In this document: positions 33,247-41,676 of the stretch, one piece after another
How the letters are laid out: every line of letters begins with the position of its first letter
Position numbering within the stretch: position 1 is the stretch's first letter
Origin: an uncultured Poribacteria bacterium
GTDB lineage: Bacteria > Poribacteria > WGA-4E > WGA-3G
Direction of reading: 5' to 3'
DNA: 64,000 nt
Assembly (NCBI GenBank): GCA_951813545.1
Contig: OX638352.1
Span: forward strand, 4,108,835-4,172,834
Position numbers and translations under genes: made by a program
Notes under the pieces: generated by a model
What the model was told of the DNA's origin: nothing
The model's database searches: none
Seen by the model: only the letters and a program-made list of their open reading frames with translations

Positions 33247-34392
33247 CTAACTCACCCTTTGTAAGAGGATTGTTATCCAATTGACACCGGACAACTCAAG
33301 AATCACGCCCAGAATCATAGTTATGAAAATGAGTACCTTTCCCCAATCCTGTCCTCTGAGACTCCCGAGTAGCATCGGTTCTCTGGACAGATAAGCACTC
33401 GCTGCGTATAATTCTTCACCAATTAAAGTATAGTCGCATGCAGCAATAAAGAATGGAAGTTGGTGCTCAGAGTCTGTTCCTGCAATCTGAATGGCACCAA
33501 TAGAATTGCCTGTTTCGGCGAGAATGAGCGATTCAGCGTAAAATTGACCTTGTAGAAATATCGCAGCGGGTTTTTCACGAAGCATAATACCATCTACACC
33601 AGCAGCGTAAGCGAATTGGCTTTCGCTGACGAAGAAAACGTTTTCCTCGTTATAGACATCCGGACGTCCTTCATCAAGATATGCTGTTCGCACGACCTCA
33701 CGCACAACATTCATAACAATTGGATCCCGACAAGGCACACGCAATGGCGTTTCATAATCAGCAGTTCGCCGTGCCACTTGCCCCAGAATCGTCATACTCG
33801 CAATAGTGGGGACCTCATCTACGCGTCCTAACCCTAAACTATAGAGAATCGAGCGTCCCATTTCGGTTGCTCTACCGATGGCTTCATCTACAGCCTCAAG
33901 TCCGGGGATACGGCGGATAAATATCTCCTTTCCGCTCCGCGCATAATAGATATTCCAAACAATTGCAGTGCCAAAAAGGAGCATAGCGACAAACAGCGGG
34001 ATTTTGCCGGTGTGAAACCACTCACCTGTTCCTTTGACGGGGGCGGTTTGTTCGGAATCCACTGTTGCCTCTGTCTCGGTAACAGCGCGCACGATGTAGG
34101 CGTAAGCGTTCCCTCCTTCGATAGAGGAATCGACATAAGTGGTTGTTCCGACAGGCAACAGTTCACCGATTTCTTCAAGCTCGCCGTCTGCTATCCGCCG
34201 CAGGATTTGATACCCAGTGATACCACTATCTTCAGGGGCTGCGTCCCAGTTAATCGTGATGCTGGAGCCATCGTCGTTGGGGGTGTCCACTGCCGTGACG
34301 TTTGCCGGTGGGCTAAGCCCTTGGCTAAACGCTGTGCCAATGCTTAGGCACAGAACCAAGCAGACGAATATCCATTGAGTTGTTTTTATCAT
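33247..34392 (-). CDS. Fibronectin III membrane protein, DUF6754-like, first gene of the cluster
   Basis: 381 residues. Signal peptide (WIFVCLVLCLSIGTAFS), one fibronectin type III domain (about 26-118; PPANVTAVDTPNDDGSSITI, then GYQILRR), a membrane helix (about 130-148), then a cytoplasmic-type domain of about 200 residues and a C-terminal helix (LIFITMILGVILELSG). The segment RIPGLEAVDEAIGRATEMGR resembles the family I know as DUF6754; this comes from memory and is unchecked. Function unknown. It is the first of four tightly packed genes reading to 31099. Confidence 0.72.
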   Translation of the reverse strand: MIKTTQWIFVCLVLCLSIGTAFSQGLSPPANVTAVDTPNDDGSSITINWDAAPEDSGITGYQILRRIADGELEEIGELLPVGTTTYVDSSIEGGNAYAYIVRAVTETEATVDSEQTAPVKGTGEWFHTGKIPLFVAMLLFGTAIVWNIYYARSGKEIFIRRIPGLEAVDEAIGRATEMGRSILYSLGLGRVDEVPTIASMTILGQVARRTADYETPLRVPCRDPIVMNVVREVVRTAYLDEGRPDVYNEENVFFVSESQFAYAAGVDGIMLREKPAAIFLQGQFYAESLILAETGNSIGAIQIAGTDSEHQLPFFIAACDYTLIGEELYAASAYLSREPMLLGSLRGQDWGKVLIFITMILGVILELSGVNWITILLQRVS

Positions 34393-34411
34393 AAGTGTTA
34401 TATTCCTTGTT

Positions 34412-34573
34412 TTGGCTGTCTGTTATCGATTAAGTGCTTGTGGCGGTTGCGTATTTCGTTACTGCCACAAACAATTAAAAATCCGAAAAATCTAATGAAT
34501 CCATGATTCAGACAAGAAACTAACCACTACGAACGGCTCTTGCCTGACAGCCGACAGCCGATAACTGACAGCC
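34412..34573. repeat. MITE-like element between the membrane cluster and aroB
   Basis: The left end TGGCTGTCTGTTATCGATT and the right end CCGACAGCCGATAACTGACA are approximate inverted repeats about 110 bases apart. The right end closely matches the repeat at 18.7 kb. It fills most of the 185-base gap. Confidence 0.5.
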
Positions 34574-34577
34574 ACTC

Positions 34578-35666
34578 TCAAAAACATTGCGAAATAACTT
34601 CTAAAACATGCCGATCATCTACATCGTCACGGATAACGACTTCTCCAATACGCGTCGGCAGGATGAGGCGGAGTTTACCGCCTAACGTCTTTTTGTCTAA
34701 ATACATCGCGTTACATAACGCTTCCGGGGTGAGGTCGGGTGGAAAGGCAATCGGCAATTTCGCACGCTTTAGGAGTGTGTGTTGCCGTTGAAAATCGGTT
34801 TCGGAGAACATTCCCAAATTCACAGCTAACTGTGCAGCACAGTTCATACCGATAGAGACCGCTTCGCCGTGTCGATACCTATTGTAGTGTGTTAATGCTT
34901 CAAGCGCGTGTCCAAAGGTGTGCCCATAGTTAAGCACCATCCGTAATCCACTCTCTTTTTCATCTTTAGCAACGATTTCTGCTTTGTTGATACATGCCTG
35001 CGAAATTATCTCAGTGAGCACTGTGTCGTCTAATTTTAAGATAGCGTCAAGGTTCTCTTCAACCCTCTCAAACAACGATTCATCGCGGATAACGCCCATC
35101 TTAATAACTTCAATAAGTCCTGATCGGATGTCGCGTTGCGGTAGGGTTTTGAGCGTATCTACATCAATGAGCACCAATTTCGGTTGATGAAATGCGCCGA
35201 TGAGGTTTTTGCCCTTCGGGTGATTAATCGCCGTCTTGCCACCAACGCTGGCATCGACTTGTGCCTGTAATGTCGTTGGAATCTGGACATAAGGGATCCC
35301 GCGCATGTACACCGCTGCCGCAAATCCAGCCAAGTCGCCGATGACACCGCCACCGAGTGCAATAAGCGTTGAACCGCGGTCGAGTTGATGTGCAACCAAA
35401 CTATCCTGTATGTGAGAAAACTGCGCCAATGATTTGTTTTCTTCGCCGGTGGGAACTTCAATTGTGCCCACATCAAGACCGGCATCTTCAAGACTCTTCA
35501 GGACAATGGGCGTATAGCTGGCTTTAACGAATGTGTCCGAAACGATGAGTACCTTATTTGACTTCGTATGTGGTGTGAGGAATTCGCCAACTCGGTCAAG
35601 CAGCCCTGTCCCGACAACAAGCGGATAACTGTTATCTCCGAGTTCTACGCGTAAGGTTCTCGCCAT
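34578..35666 (-). CDS. aroB: 3-dehydroquinate synthase
   Basis: 362 residues, the usual family size. It catalyses the second shikimate-pathway step (DAHP to 3-dehydroquinate) with NAD+ and a divalent metal. The diagnostic segment GGGVIGDLAGFAAAVYMRG then PTTLQAQVDASVGGKTAIN then GAFHQP covers the NAD and substrate sites; E/K/H metal ligands appear in GLIEVIKMGVI and NYGHTFGHALEAL. Its start lies 22 bases inside the end of aroK, so translation is coupled. Confidence 0.97.
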   Translation of the reverse strand: MARTLRVELGDNSYPLVVGTGLLDRVGEFLTPHTKSNKVLIVSDTFVKASYTPIVLKSLEDAGLDVGTIEVPTGEENKSLAQFSHIQDSLVAHQLDRGSTLIALGGGVIGDLAGFAAAVYMRGIPYVQIPTTLQAQVDASVGGKTAINHPKGKNLIGAFHQPKLVLIDVDTLKTLPQRDIRSGLIEVIKMGVIRDESLFERVEENLDAILKLDDTVLTEIISQACINKAEIVAKDEKESGLRMVLNYGHTFGHALEALTHYNRYRHGEAVSIGMNCAAQLAVNLGMFSETDFQRQHTLLKRAKLPIAFPPDLTPEALCNAMYLDKKTLGGKLRLILPTRIGEVVIRDDVDDRHVLEVISQCF

Positions 35667-36205
35667 TTTGGATTCCTGGTGCTTTTTGTAAACACACGTT
35701 TGATGTGGGTGATGATTTCGCCGAATGAACGTCCCGTCGTTCTTATCATATAGTCGGCTTCCGCATAGTACGGACGTCGTTCTGCCAACATTGACTGGAT
35801 CTTTGAGAGTGCATCGGAGGTCTGGAGCAGCGGTCGGTGTGTCTGATGTCCAACCCGCCGATAGATTTCCTCTGCTGTTGCTGTTAGACAGAAAACAACG
35901 CCGTTTCGCTTCAGCTCTATCATATTTGCTTCTTTCAAAACGACTCCACCGCCGGTGGAAATAACGTGGTTGTTTAGTTTTGATGCCTTACGGACAGCTT
36001 CACTCTCAAGTTCCCGAAAAGCAGGTTCCCCATCTTCTGCGAAGATGTCGCTGATACGTCGCTCACTATCCCGCTCAATAATGTCGTCTGTGTCCACATA
36101 GCGCATCCGGAGCTGTGAGGCAAGCCGTCTTCCAACAGAGGTTTTCCCAGTTCCCATAAAACCAACGAGCACAATATTGGGTCTTCTTTTGACCGGTCGT
36201 TTCAC
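35645..36205 (-). CDS. aroK: Shikimate kinase
   Basis: 186 residues. Phosphorylates shikimate at O-3 with ATP. The Walker A GFMGTGKTS has K21; DTDDIIE holds the shikimate and Mg-binding aspartates; STGGGVV is the glycine loop; and HRPLL is in the lid. It overlaps aroB by 22 bases and precedes it in the operon. A strong promoter lies about 55-85 bases upstream of the start. The start MKRPVKRRPNIVLVGF has an AGGTG-like site. Confidence 0.96.
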   Translation of the reverse strand: MKRPVKRRPNIVLVGFMGTGKTSVGRRLASQLRMRYVDTDDIIERDSERRISDIFAEDGEPAFRELESEAVRKASKLNNHVISTGGGVVLKEANMIELKRNGVVFCLTATAEEIYRRVGHQTHRPLLQTSDALSKIQSMLAERRPYYAEADYMIRTTGRSFGEIITHIKRVFTKSTRNPKWREPYA

Positions 36206-36260
36206 CTGTTTCCCACCTTTATTGTGAGTACCCGTTTCTTACTACAAATGATTGCCTCTC

Positions 36261-36289
36261 ATTATAGCATTTTTGGAAAATATTGTAAA
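36261..36289 (-). promoter_or_regulatory. Promoter of the aroK-aroB operon
   Basis: On the minus strand: -35 TTTACA (36289-36284), 17-base spacer, perfect -10 TATAAT (36266-36261). Confidence 0.7.
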
Positions 36290-36293
36290 GGTT

Positions 36294-36322
36294 TTGCACC
36301 AATTTTTGAGGTGTGATATAAT
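36294..36322 (+). promoter_or_regulatory. Divergent promoter toward the GNAT genes
   Basis: -35 TTGCAC (36294-36299), 17-base spacer, perfect -10 TATAAT (36317-36322). The -35 boxes of this and the aroK promoter are only 4 bases apart. The nearest plus-strand gene starts 285 bases downstream, so the transcript has a long leader full of repeats. Confidence 0.6.
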
Positions 36323-36387
36323 TACGAAAGTCTGGTACGAAAGTCTGGATATTTTGTGAATCTGGATTCGCGACATAGATAAAAGCG

Positions 36388-36606
36388 TGCAGCCTGAAAC
36401 GAAGTGGAAGGGTTTTGTTTAAGAAACACCTAAGCAAAATGGTGTTTCTTCGGATTTCCCGTGCCCGCGACTTCTACAGATAAAACAGCAACGAAACCGT
36501 AGCCCGAAACGAAGTGGAGGGGTTTTTGTTTGGGTGTTTCTTCAGCTCCTGAGCGAAAAGTGCCAAAGCACAGACCACGTCGTTTAACCCCAAGGAAAAG
36601 TAAAAA
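36388..36606 (+). repeat. Long leader repeat before the first GNAT gene
   Basis: Two copies of a unit starting GTAGCCCGAAACGAAGTGGA or GCAGCCTGAAACGAAGTGGA (about 36390 and 36498) and running GGGTTTTGTTT...GTGTTTCTTC. The region closes with CCCCAAGGAAAAGTAAAAA directly before ATG 36607. The opening resembles the ATGAAATGGA-type leader repeats at 24.3 and 54.7 kb, and the ending is their ribosome-binding tail. The remaining sequence shows no gene. Confidence 0.6.
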
Positions 36607-37203
36607 ATGGCGCGACAGCTTAGAATGGTACGCCCCAATTTAGAAGATTTACCGAAACTTGAACTCCCGACAGGCTACGGTATGCGAACCTATCGCGAAG
36701 GTGACGAAGTACACTGGGCAAATATCATCAGCGACTCGTTTGGTGGCAGAAAACGCACCGCGCAGGATACGAGGAATGAAATTACTGACAGAGATGTGTT
36801 TCTCCCTGATGGATTCTATTTCGCAACGTATCAGGGCACTCCTGTTGGAACCGCTTGTGCGTGGCGGCAATCTGTAGATGAGAAGGATGTCGGATATGTG
36901 CACATGGTAGGCGTTGTTGCTGAACACACCGGACACAAGCTCGGAAAATGGGTTTCACTTGCTGTCCTTTGCTACTTTCGGGACAATGGGTTCAAATGTT
37001 CGATGCTGGATACCGATGATTTTCGTATCCCTGCTGTTAAGACCTATCTGAATTTAGGATTCATACCTGTTTATGTTGAAGAGGGTCAGCGAAAGCGGTG
37101 GCAAGATATTTTTCAAAAGTTGGGGTTGCCGTCTATGTCAACGCAAATAGCGAACGTTAAAGAAACGCTCCCTGAGGAACTCTGGACGAAGGTCTCAAGT
37201 TAA
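36607..37203 (+). CDS. GNAT family N-acetyltransferase (tandem copy 1)
   Basis: 198 residues. GNAT fold with the acetyl-CoA loop region VHMVGVVAEHTGHKLGKWVSLAVL in the place of the usual Q/R-x-x-G-x-G/A, and a C-terminal strand KTYLNLGFIPVYVEE. It acetylates an unknown amine. The start is preceded by AAGGAAAAGTAAAAA, the leader motif. The next gene, 3 bases downstream, is a clear paralogue. Confidence 0.85.
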   Translation: MARQLRMVRPNLEDLPKLELPTGYGMRTYREGDEVHWANIISDSFGGRKRTAQDTRNEITDRDVFLPDGFYFATYQGTPVGTACAWRQSVDEKDVGYVHMVGVVAEHTGHKLGKWVSLAVLCYFRDNGFKCSMLDTDDFRIPAVKTYLNLGFIPVYVEEGQRKRWQDIFQKLGLPSMSTQIANVKETLPEELWTKVSS

Positions 37204-37206
37204 AAT

Positions 37207-37752
37207 ATGGTGGAAGATCAACTCAAAATGGCTCGATATGATTTGGAGAATTTGCCGAGGCTTCGGTGTCCTGATGGTTATCATATCCGAACTTATCAGA
37301 GTGGGGATGAAGTCCATTGGGCGCGAATAATGGACAAAGCCTTCGTAGACCAAGGCAGAACCTCCGAGGATGCGTACACGAACGTTATTACCCAACCTAA
37401 TTTCGATCCGAATGGATTCTGCTTCGTCGTTCATAAAAATGTCCCTATTGGCACGGCATGTGCTTGGAGTAGGTGTCTCCGTGACAAACCGATTGGTTAC
37501 ATCGATATGCTCGCTGTGCTTCCAGAGCACACTGGACACAAACTCGGAAGATGGCTGACGGTATTTCTCCTTCACTATTTTAAGACGCGATGTGTGGCAT
37601 ACGTAATGTTAGACACAGACGATTTTCGGCTGCCCGCAATCAAAAATTATCTCAACCTGGGGTTTGTTCCTGTTTATGTCGGTGAAAATCATGTGGAACG
37701 TTGGCGGACAATCTTTAAAAAACTCGGCGTTCTCCGTGGTATGATTGCATAA
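37207..37752 (+). CDS. GNAT family N-acetyltransferase (tandem copy 2)
   Basis: 181 residues. Same layout as the preceding protein: YDLENLPRLRCPDGYHIRTYQSGDEVHWARI parallels NLEDLPKLELPTGYGMRTYREGDEVHWANI. IDMLAVLPEHTGHKLGRW is its acetyl-CoA region and MLDTDDFRLPAIKNYLNLGFVPVYVGE the shared C-terminus. It lacks about 17 C-terminal residues of copy 1. A tandem duplication with diverged N-termini suggests related but distinct substrates. Confidence 0.85.
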   Translation: MVEDQLKMARYDLENLPRLRCPDGYHIRTYQSGDEVHWARIMDKAFVDQGRTSEDAYTNVITQPNFDPNGFCFVVHKNVPIGTACAWSRCLRDKPIGYIDMLAVLPEHTGHKLGRWLTVFLLHYFKTRCVAYVMLDTDDFRLPAIKNYLNLGFVPVYVGENHVERWRTIFKKLGVLRGMIA

Positions 37753-37777
37753 GACATCTCCGATTCTATTATAAAAC

Positions 37778-39613
37778 ATGAAATCGCTTGTTGCGGCGAG
37801 AAGATCCTTCAATCTGACAGACCGTGCTGGCTTTGTTAATAACCTTATTATGCCAACGGTTCTCGCGATCGGCTTTCTGCTCCGCCTCATCGGCGTAAAC
37901 GTTGGCTTGCCCGATTCTCCCGACCCACGTGAAGTCCTAATCGCACAAGATGTGCTGAATCTCATCCACTTCACGGCACCACCCCAAATCTACAACTGGC
38001 CCGGAACAGCGTGGTTTTATATCATTGCTGGTGTAGGCAAATTGTTGTCGTTCGGTGGTTGGCATCTGACAGAAACCCGCGTGATTTTATTGGCACGCTG
38101 CATCAATGTTCTGTTGTCTACGGCAACGCTTTGGTTCACCTATCGCATCGGATTCCACTGCTACAACAGGCGTATAGGTCAAATTGCAGCAGGATTGCTC
38201 GCTGTTGCGATGTTACACGCCACTAATGAGTCCCGTTTTGCACTTGTTGACATCCCCGCAACTTTCTGTGTGGCACTGTTTTTTTGGTTCCTGACGCGTG
38301 CGCGCTCTTCCTCAACTGCGCTTACATTTCAAACTGCGGTATGGCTTGGAGTCATTGTGGGAGTCGGTTTCGCAGTCAAATTTACGACTATTTTTGTCGC
38401 TTTTTCGCTGTTATGCTTTGTCGGTAGCAAGTATTTTTATCGCAGGCTTGCAACAATCATTGGTGTTTCTGTCTTAACTTTTACCTTCCTCTGCCCTTAT
38501 TGGCTCATAGATTTGGTTTCACCTGAATGGAATCTCTTTTTTGCAGACTTCTGGTATGAAGCCTCTCACTACCACTGGGGACATTTCGGTCTCATTAACA
38601 CAGCAGAATCTGATTGGCTACATCGATTTACCTACCTGTGGACGCTTCTGAAATGGGGCATGGGATTGCCACTCGCGCTTCTCATGGGTTTTGGTGTATT
38701 GTTTGCACTTGTATCACTTATAGTGAAATCCGAAAATATGAAGGTACTTTGGAAAACACAAAACACCTCTCCTTCGCTGGCGAGGTTTGTAACCGGGGTC
38801 CCCACCCGTTACTGGGAAGGGGCACCCTTGCGTTGGTGTATAAGGAATTATGGGTTTTACTATAAAAGGAGCATTGGAAGATTTCCTATATTAGAAGCAT
38901 CTTTACTTGCTTTCGTTATTCCTTATTTACTATTTATCGGGATACACAAGGTTAAGTTTGCCCGTCATCTGCTAATACTCTATCCGATACTCACTATGCT
39001 CGCTGCTGCAGCACTCAAACACTTTCCGAGTGTTGTAAAGACTCTTTTAGAGACAGGGCGTTCATATCCGACTGCGAACGCGCCACGCCTTACTGGAGCA
39101 CCCACGTTCGAGAGATGGTTTCGCAGAATCCTGGGGGGTGTTATCGTGCTTTACTCGTTCGTTTATACATTCTCTTTTGCTTCTGTTCTGCTCACGCAAC
39201 CCACCAGAATTGAGGTATCAAACTGGATATCCGCGCACATCCCTCAGGAAGAACCTATTGGAGTGGCTCCAGAAGGATTATTTGACTGGCTACTTCCCGA
39301 ATTAGACCTAGTGACGGGTGAAGAGGTGAAATGGGTTCTTATCCTCGTGCCGGATCTTGAGGTGTTCCAAAAATACCGAGAGCATCCACAATCTTATCAA
39401 GATAAGGATTGGTATCCTCTCGGTGAAATTGCGTTGGAGGAAACACTTGCGTTTTACACGCAAGTTTTAGAGGAAGGAAGCCCGTATGAGTTGCACAAAA
39501 CCTTCAGGCGTACACTAGAATTTCTCGGCATCCAGATATCCGATAGCGGTGCCCCTTTTCCAATGCGCGCACTCGCGCATCCTGAATTCCGCATCTATCG
39601 TCGTCTTGATTGA
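37778..39613 (+). CDS. GT39-like membrane glycosyltransferase with embedded repeat
   Basis: 611 residues, about ten membrane helices. The catalytic-type first loop is LPDSPDPREVLIAQD, typical of the PMT/ArnT superfamily where an early acidic residue binds a lipid-linked sugar donor; NWPGTAWFYIIAG and ESRFALVDIPATF are also family-like. It would transfer a sugar from polyprenyl phosphate on the periplasmic side. Residues about 330-352 (PSLARFVTGVPTRYWEGAPL) are encoded by a dispersed repeat (38776-38822) that entered the gene in frame. Confidence 0.8.
   Translation: MKSLVAARRSFNLTDRAGFVNNLIMPTVLAIGFLLRLIGVNVGLPDSPDPREVLIAQDVLNLIHFTAPPQIYNWPGTAWFYIIAGVGKLLSFGGWHLTETRVILLARCINVLLSTATLWFTYRIGFHCYNRRIGQIAAGLLAVAMLHATNESRFALVDIPATFCVALFFWFLTRARSSSTALTFQTAVWLGVIVGVGFAVKFTTIFVAFSLLCFVGSKYFYRRLATIIGVSVLTFTFLCPYWLIDLVSPEWNLFFADFWYEASHYHWGHFGLINTAESDWLHRFTYLWTLLKWGMGLPLALLMGFGVLFALVSLIVKSENMKVLWKTQNTSPSLARFVTGVPTRYWEGAPLRWCIRNYGFYYKRSIGRFPILEASLLAFVIPYLLFIGIHKVKFARHLLILYPILTMLAAAALKHFPSVVKTLLETGRSYPTANAPRLTGAPTFERWFRRILGGVIVLYSFVYTFSFASVLLTQPTRIEVSNWISAHIPQEEPIGVAPEGLFDWLLPELDLVTGEEVKWVLILVPDLEVFQKYREHPQSYQDKDWYPLGEIALEETLAFYTQVLEEGSPYELHKTFRRTLEFLGIQISDSGAPFPMRALAHPEFRIYRRLD
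38776..38822. repeat. Dispersed repeat inside the glycosyltransferase gene
   Basis: The part GCTGGCGAGGTTTGTAACC matches the hairpin at 9891. It continues into a 28-base tract (38794-38821) that recurs exactly, on the opposite strand, at 62858-62885 inside another gene. The core contains the palindrome GGGGTCCCC. Confidence 0.75.
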
Positions 39614-39657
39614 AGGGTGCTATGAAACATGTGAAACGTGGGACATTATGGAGTCGT

Positions 39658-40308
39658 TCACATTAGCGGTGCCATGAAATGTTTTTTTTGAATAGGCACG
39701 ATCGCTGACAGGATTTGCTGAAGCACATCTGCTGCAATCGTGTCAGCATCAATGAGCCGAATTAGGTCCTGAGGATAGTGGTCAATCAGCGGTTCGGTTT
39801 CCCGTTTGTAAACATCCCACCGGTAGCGAACCACCACTTCTTCGGAATCATCAATGCGATTTTCCTTAAGTGACCTGCCCCGAATGCGTTTAAACATTAC
39901 TTCTCGGTCCGCACAGACCATATAAATCACTTTAAAAACCTTTACATAAGGTGCTATCAAAGATGCTTGCGCGATGTTCCGTGGGATACCATCGAGGATG
40001 AGCAAATCTCTTTCTGGCGCGTAAGCCTGCTCTCGGACCTTTGCCGCCATGTAGTCTTGCCAGATTTTGACTGTAATATGGTCTGGAACAAGCTTACCGA
40101 TACTTGCGTATTCTTGGAAGATTTGTCCGCATTTGGAATTGATATCAAGTTCGCGGAACATATCTCCACTGGAGACATGGAAAATACCCGGGATTTGTGC
40201 CAGCATTTTCCCTTGTGTTCCCTTGCCAACGCCGGGAGGACCCACGAGCATCACTGCTCGGTAACACGGTCCACCGGCCTCGTGTAGAGGGCTCTTATCC
40301 GTTGTCAT
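39658..40308 (-). CDS. Adenylate kinase-like nucleoside monophosphate kinase
   Basis: 216 residues from ATG 40308; a start at 40356 would add 16 residues without homology. P-loop GPPGVGKGTQ (23-32), NMP-binding segment SSGDMFRELD, and LILDGIPRNIAQA in place of the adenylate-kinase DGFPR motif. The lid is short (RGRSLKENRIDDSEEVVVRY) with no zinc cysteines. It phosphorylates AMP or another NMP. The isoleucine in DGIPR and the odd C-terminus (IVPIQKKHFMAPLM) make it a divergent member, maybe a second copy beside a housekeeping adk elsewhere. Confidence 0.85.
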   Translation of the reverse strand: MTTDKSPLHEAGGPCYRAVMLVGPPGVGKGTQGKMLAQIPGIFHVSSGDMFRELDINSKCGQIFQEYASIGKLVPDHITVKIWQDYMAAKVREQAYAPERDLLILDGIPRNIAQASLIAPYVKVFKVIYMVCADREVMFKRIRGRSLKENRIDDSEEVVVRYRWDVYKRETEPLIDHYPQDLIRLIDADTIAADVLQQILSAIVPIQKKHFMAPLM

Positions 40309-40392
40309 GTTTGTTTTTGTCCTCTGCCGCCTTTGTTCGTCGTTGAACGAGCACACCTTACAAAAAAGATTTAGGTGCGCCTACAATAAACC

Positions 40393-41445
40393 TCACACTC
40401 CAAGGAGGTGTTCAAGAATGTAGAAGTCCAAGCCTTCATAGTCGCGGGCTGCGATAAACTCCTGTTCGACCTCTTTATCAAACGTCCTGACCTTCTCAAG
40501 TAGGTTAAGAAAGGTTCTGCGACTACTCAATAAATGTTTTGTTGAGATGTCGCGCGGTTGTGTTCGCATCACCTTCACATCTAATCCAATGAATTCACCG
40601 TTTCTACCATATCCGTTTTCTTCAAGGACCCGCACTTGGTTAAACGCTCGCCGCAAATTAACGGAACCGAATGCCTTATCTTGGTCGAATTTTAACCCGT
40701 TTTGATCGTTGAGATGGACACTCCAAAGTTTCTTATGATAGAGTGCGTACCCCATTTCATCAGATGGTTCTAACCCTGCGAGAATGGCGTGGGCACTTTC
40801 GATTAAGCCGCCAACGCGTTCCGGTGAATTGCTAGCATAAGCCAAACCGATAGCATGCCCAATCGTTGGGATGTAAGCGATATCCATCGGTTCATTCGGT
40901 TTTGGTTCAATTAGGATTCGGATTTCTGAATCGTACTCGAGAAGTGCGTTAATTGCGTCAAGGATCTGCCCGACTGCATCTGCTGAATCTTTCGTTTCCC
41001 GAATGTAGGTGCCTTCACGAGCAAGCCACAATACGAGGTTTTTACACCCGATTTCATTGGCAATATCCACACATCGTTTTGAGCGTTCCAATGCATACTG
41101 TCGTTCTTTTGGAGAATTAGAGGTGTAAGCACCATCAACAGTCTCTGGAGCTTCCCACAACCGTGGTGCCACCACTTCTGCTGTCAAACCGTGGCCGTCA
41201 AGTTGTGCTTTGACAGCTTTTGTCCGCGCTATCAGTTGGGCGTGCGTTTTCTCGTCAATATCCGGCACGACATCATCGTCATGAAATTGAATTCCAACAA
41301 AACCGAGATCGCGATAAAACCCAACCTTTTCATCGAAACTGAATGATTCTCGAACAGGGGGTCCGAAAGGGTCTGCTCCCTCGTGTATGTTCCATGGTCC
41401 AAAAGAGAAACAGTACTCTGTTGTTCCTTTAGAAGGTTCGCTCAT
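40393..41445 (-). CDS. Xylose isomerase-like TIM-barrel sugar isomerase
   Basis: 350 residues. It shows xylose-isomerase landmarks in order: VLWLAREGTYIRE (compare LWGGREG), IEPKPNEP (metal glutamate), ESAHAILAGLEP (compare the NHATLAGH region) and HLNDQNGLKFDQDKAFG (compare the D-A-N-R-G-D metal site). It interconverts aldose and ketose forms using two divalent metals. Its motifs are altered enough that the sugar may not be xylose. It stands alone on the minus strand. Confidence 0.85.
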   Translation of the reverse strand: MSEPSKGTTEYCFSFGPWNIHEGADPFGPPVRESFSFDEKVGFYRDLGFVGIQFHDDDVVPDIDEKTHAQLIARTKAVKAQLDGHGLTAEVVAPRLWEAPETVDGAYTSNSPKERQYALERSKRCVDIANEIGCKNLVLWLAREGTYIRETKDSADAVGQILDAINALLEYDSEIRILIEPKPNEPMDIAYIPTIGHAIGLAYASNSPERVGGLIESAHAILAGLEPSDEMGYALYHKKLWSVHLNDQNGLKFDQDKAFGSVNLRRAFNQVRVLEENGYGRNGEFIGLDVKVMRTQPRDISTKHLLSSRRTFLNLLEKVRTFDKEVEQEFIAARDYEGLDFYILEHLLGV

Positions 41446-41557
41446 CTTTTTCTCCTGTGCGCAGCGTTTCTTCCTTCTCCTTCGCTCCCAAATAATTAGC
41501 TTTCATCCGTTGGCTTTAGAAACGTTTTAATAGCGATGGAGGATACGAAAAAACTGC

Positions 41558-41587
41558 TTGACTTTTCTAATAAGTATAAAGTATTAT
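41558..41587 (+). promoter_or_regulatory. Promoter of the Omp85 fusion gene
   Basis: -35 TTGACT (41558-41563), 18-base spacer, -10 TATTAT (41582-41587), about 90 bases before ATG 41677. The surrounding gap is AT-rich and otherwise empty. Confidence 0.5.
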
Positions 41588-41676
41588 TTAAAATGTGTCA
41601 AGTAATTCTGTAGTTATAGTTTTCAAGCCAATATTGCAAGGTCAGGCATGCTGGATTAAAAAGGAATTTTCTTGGA

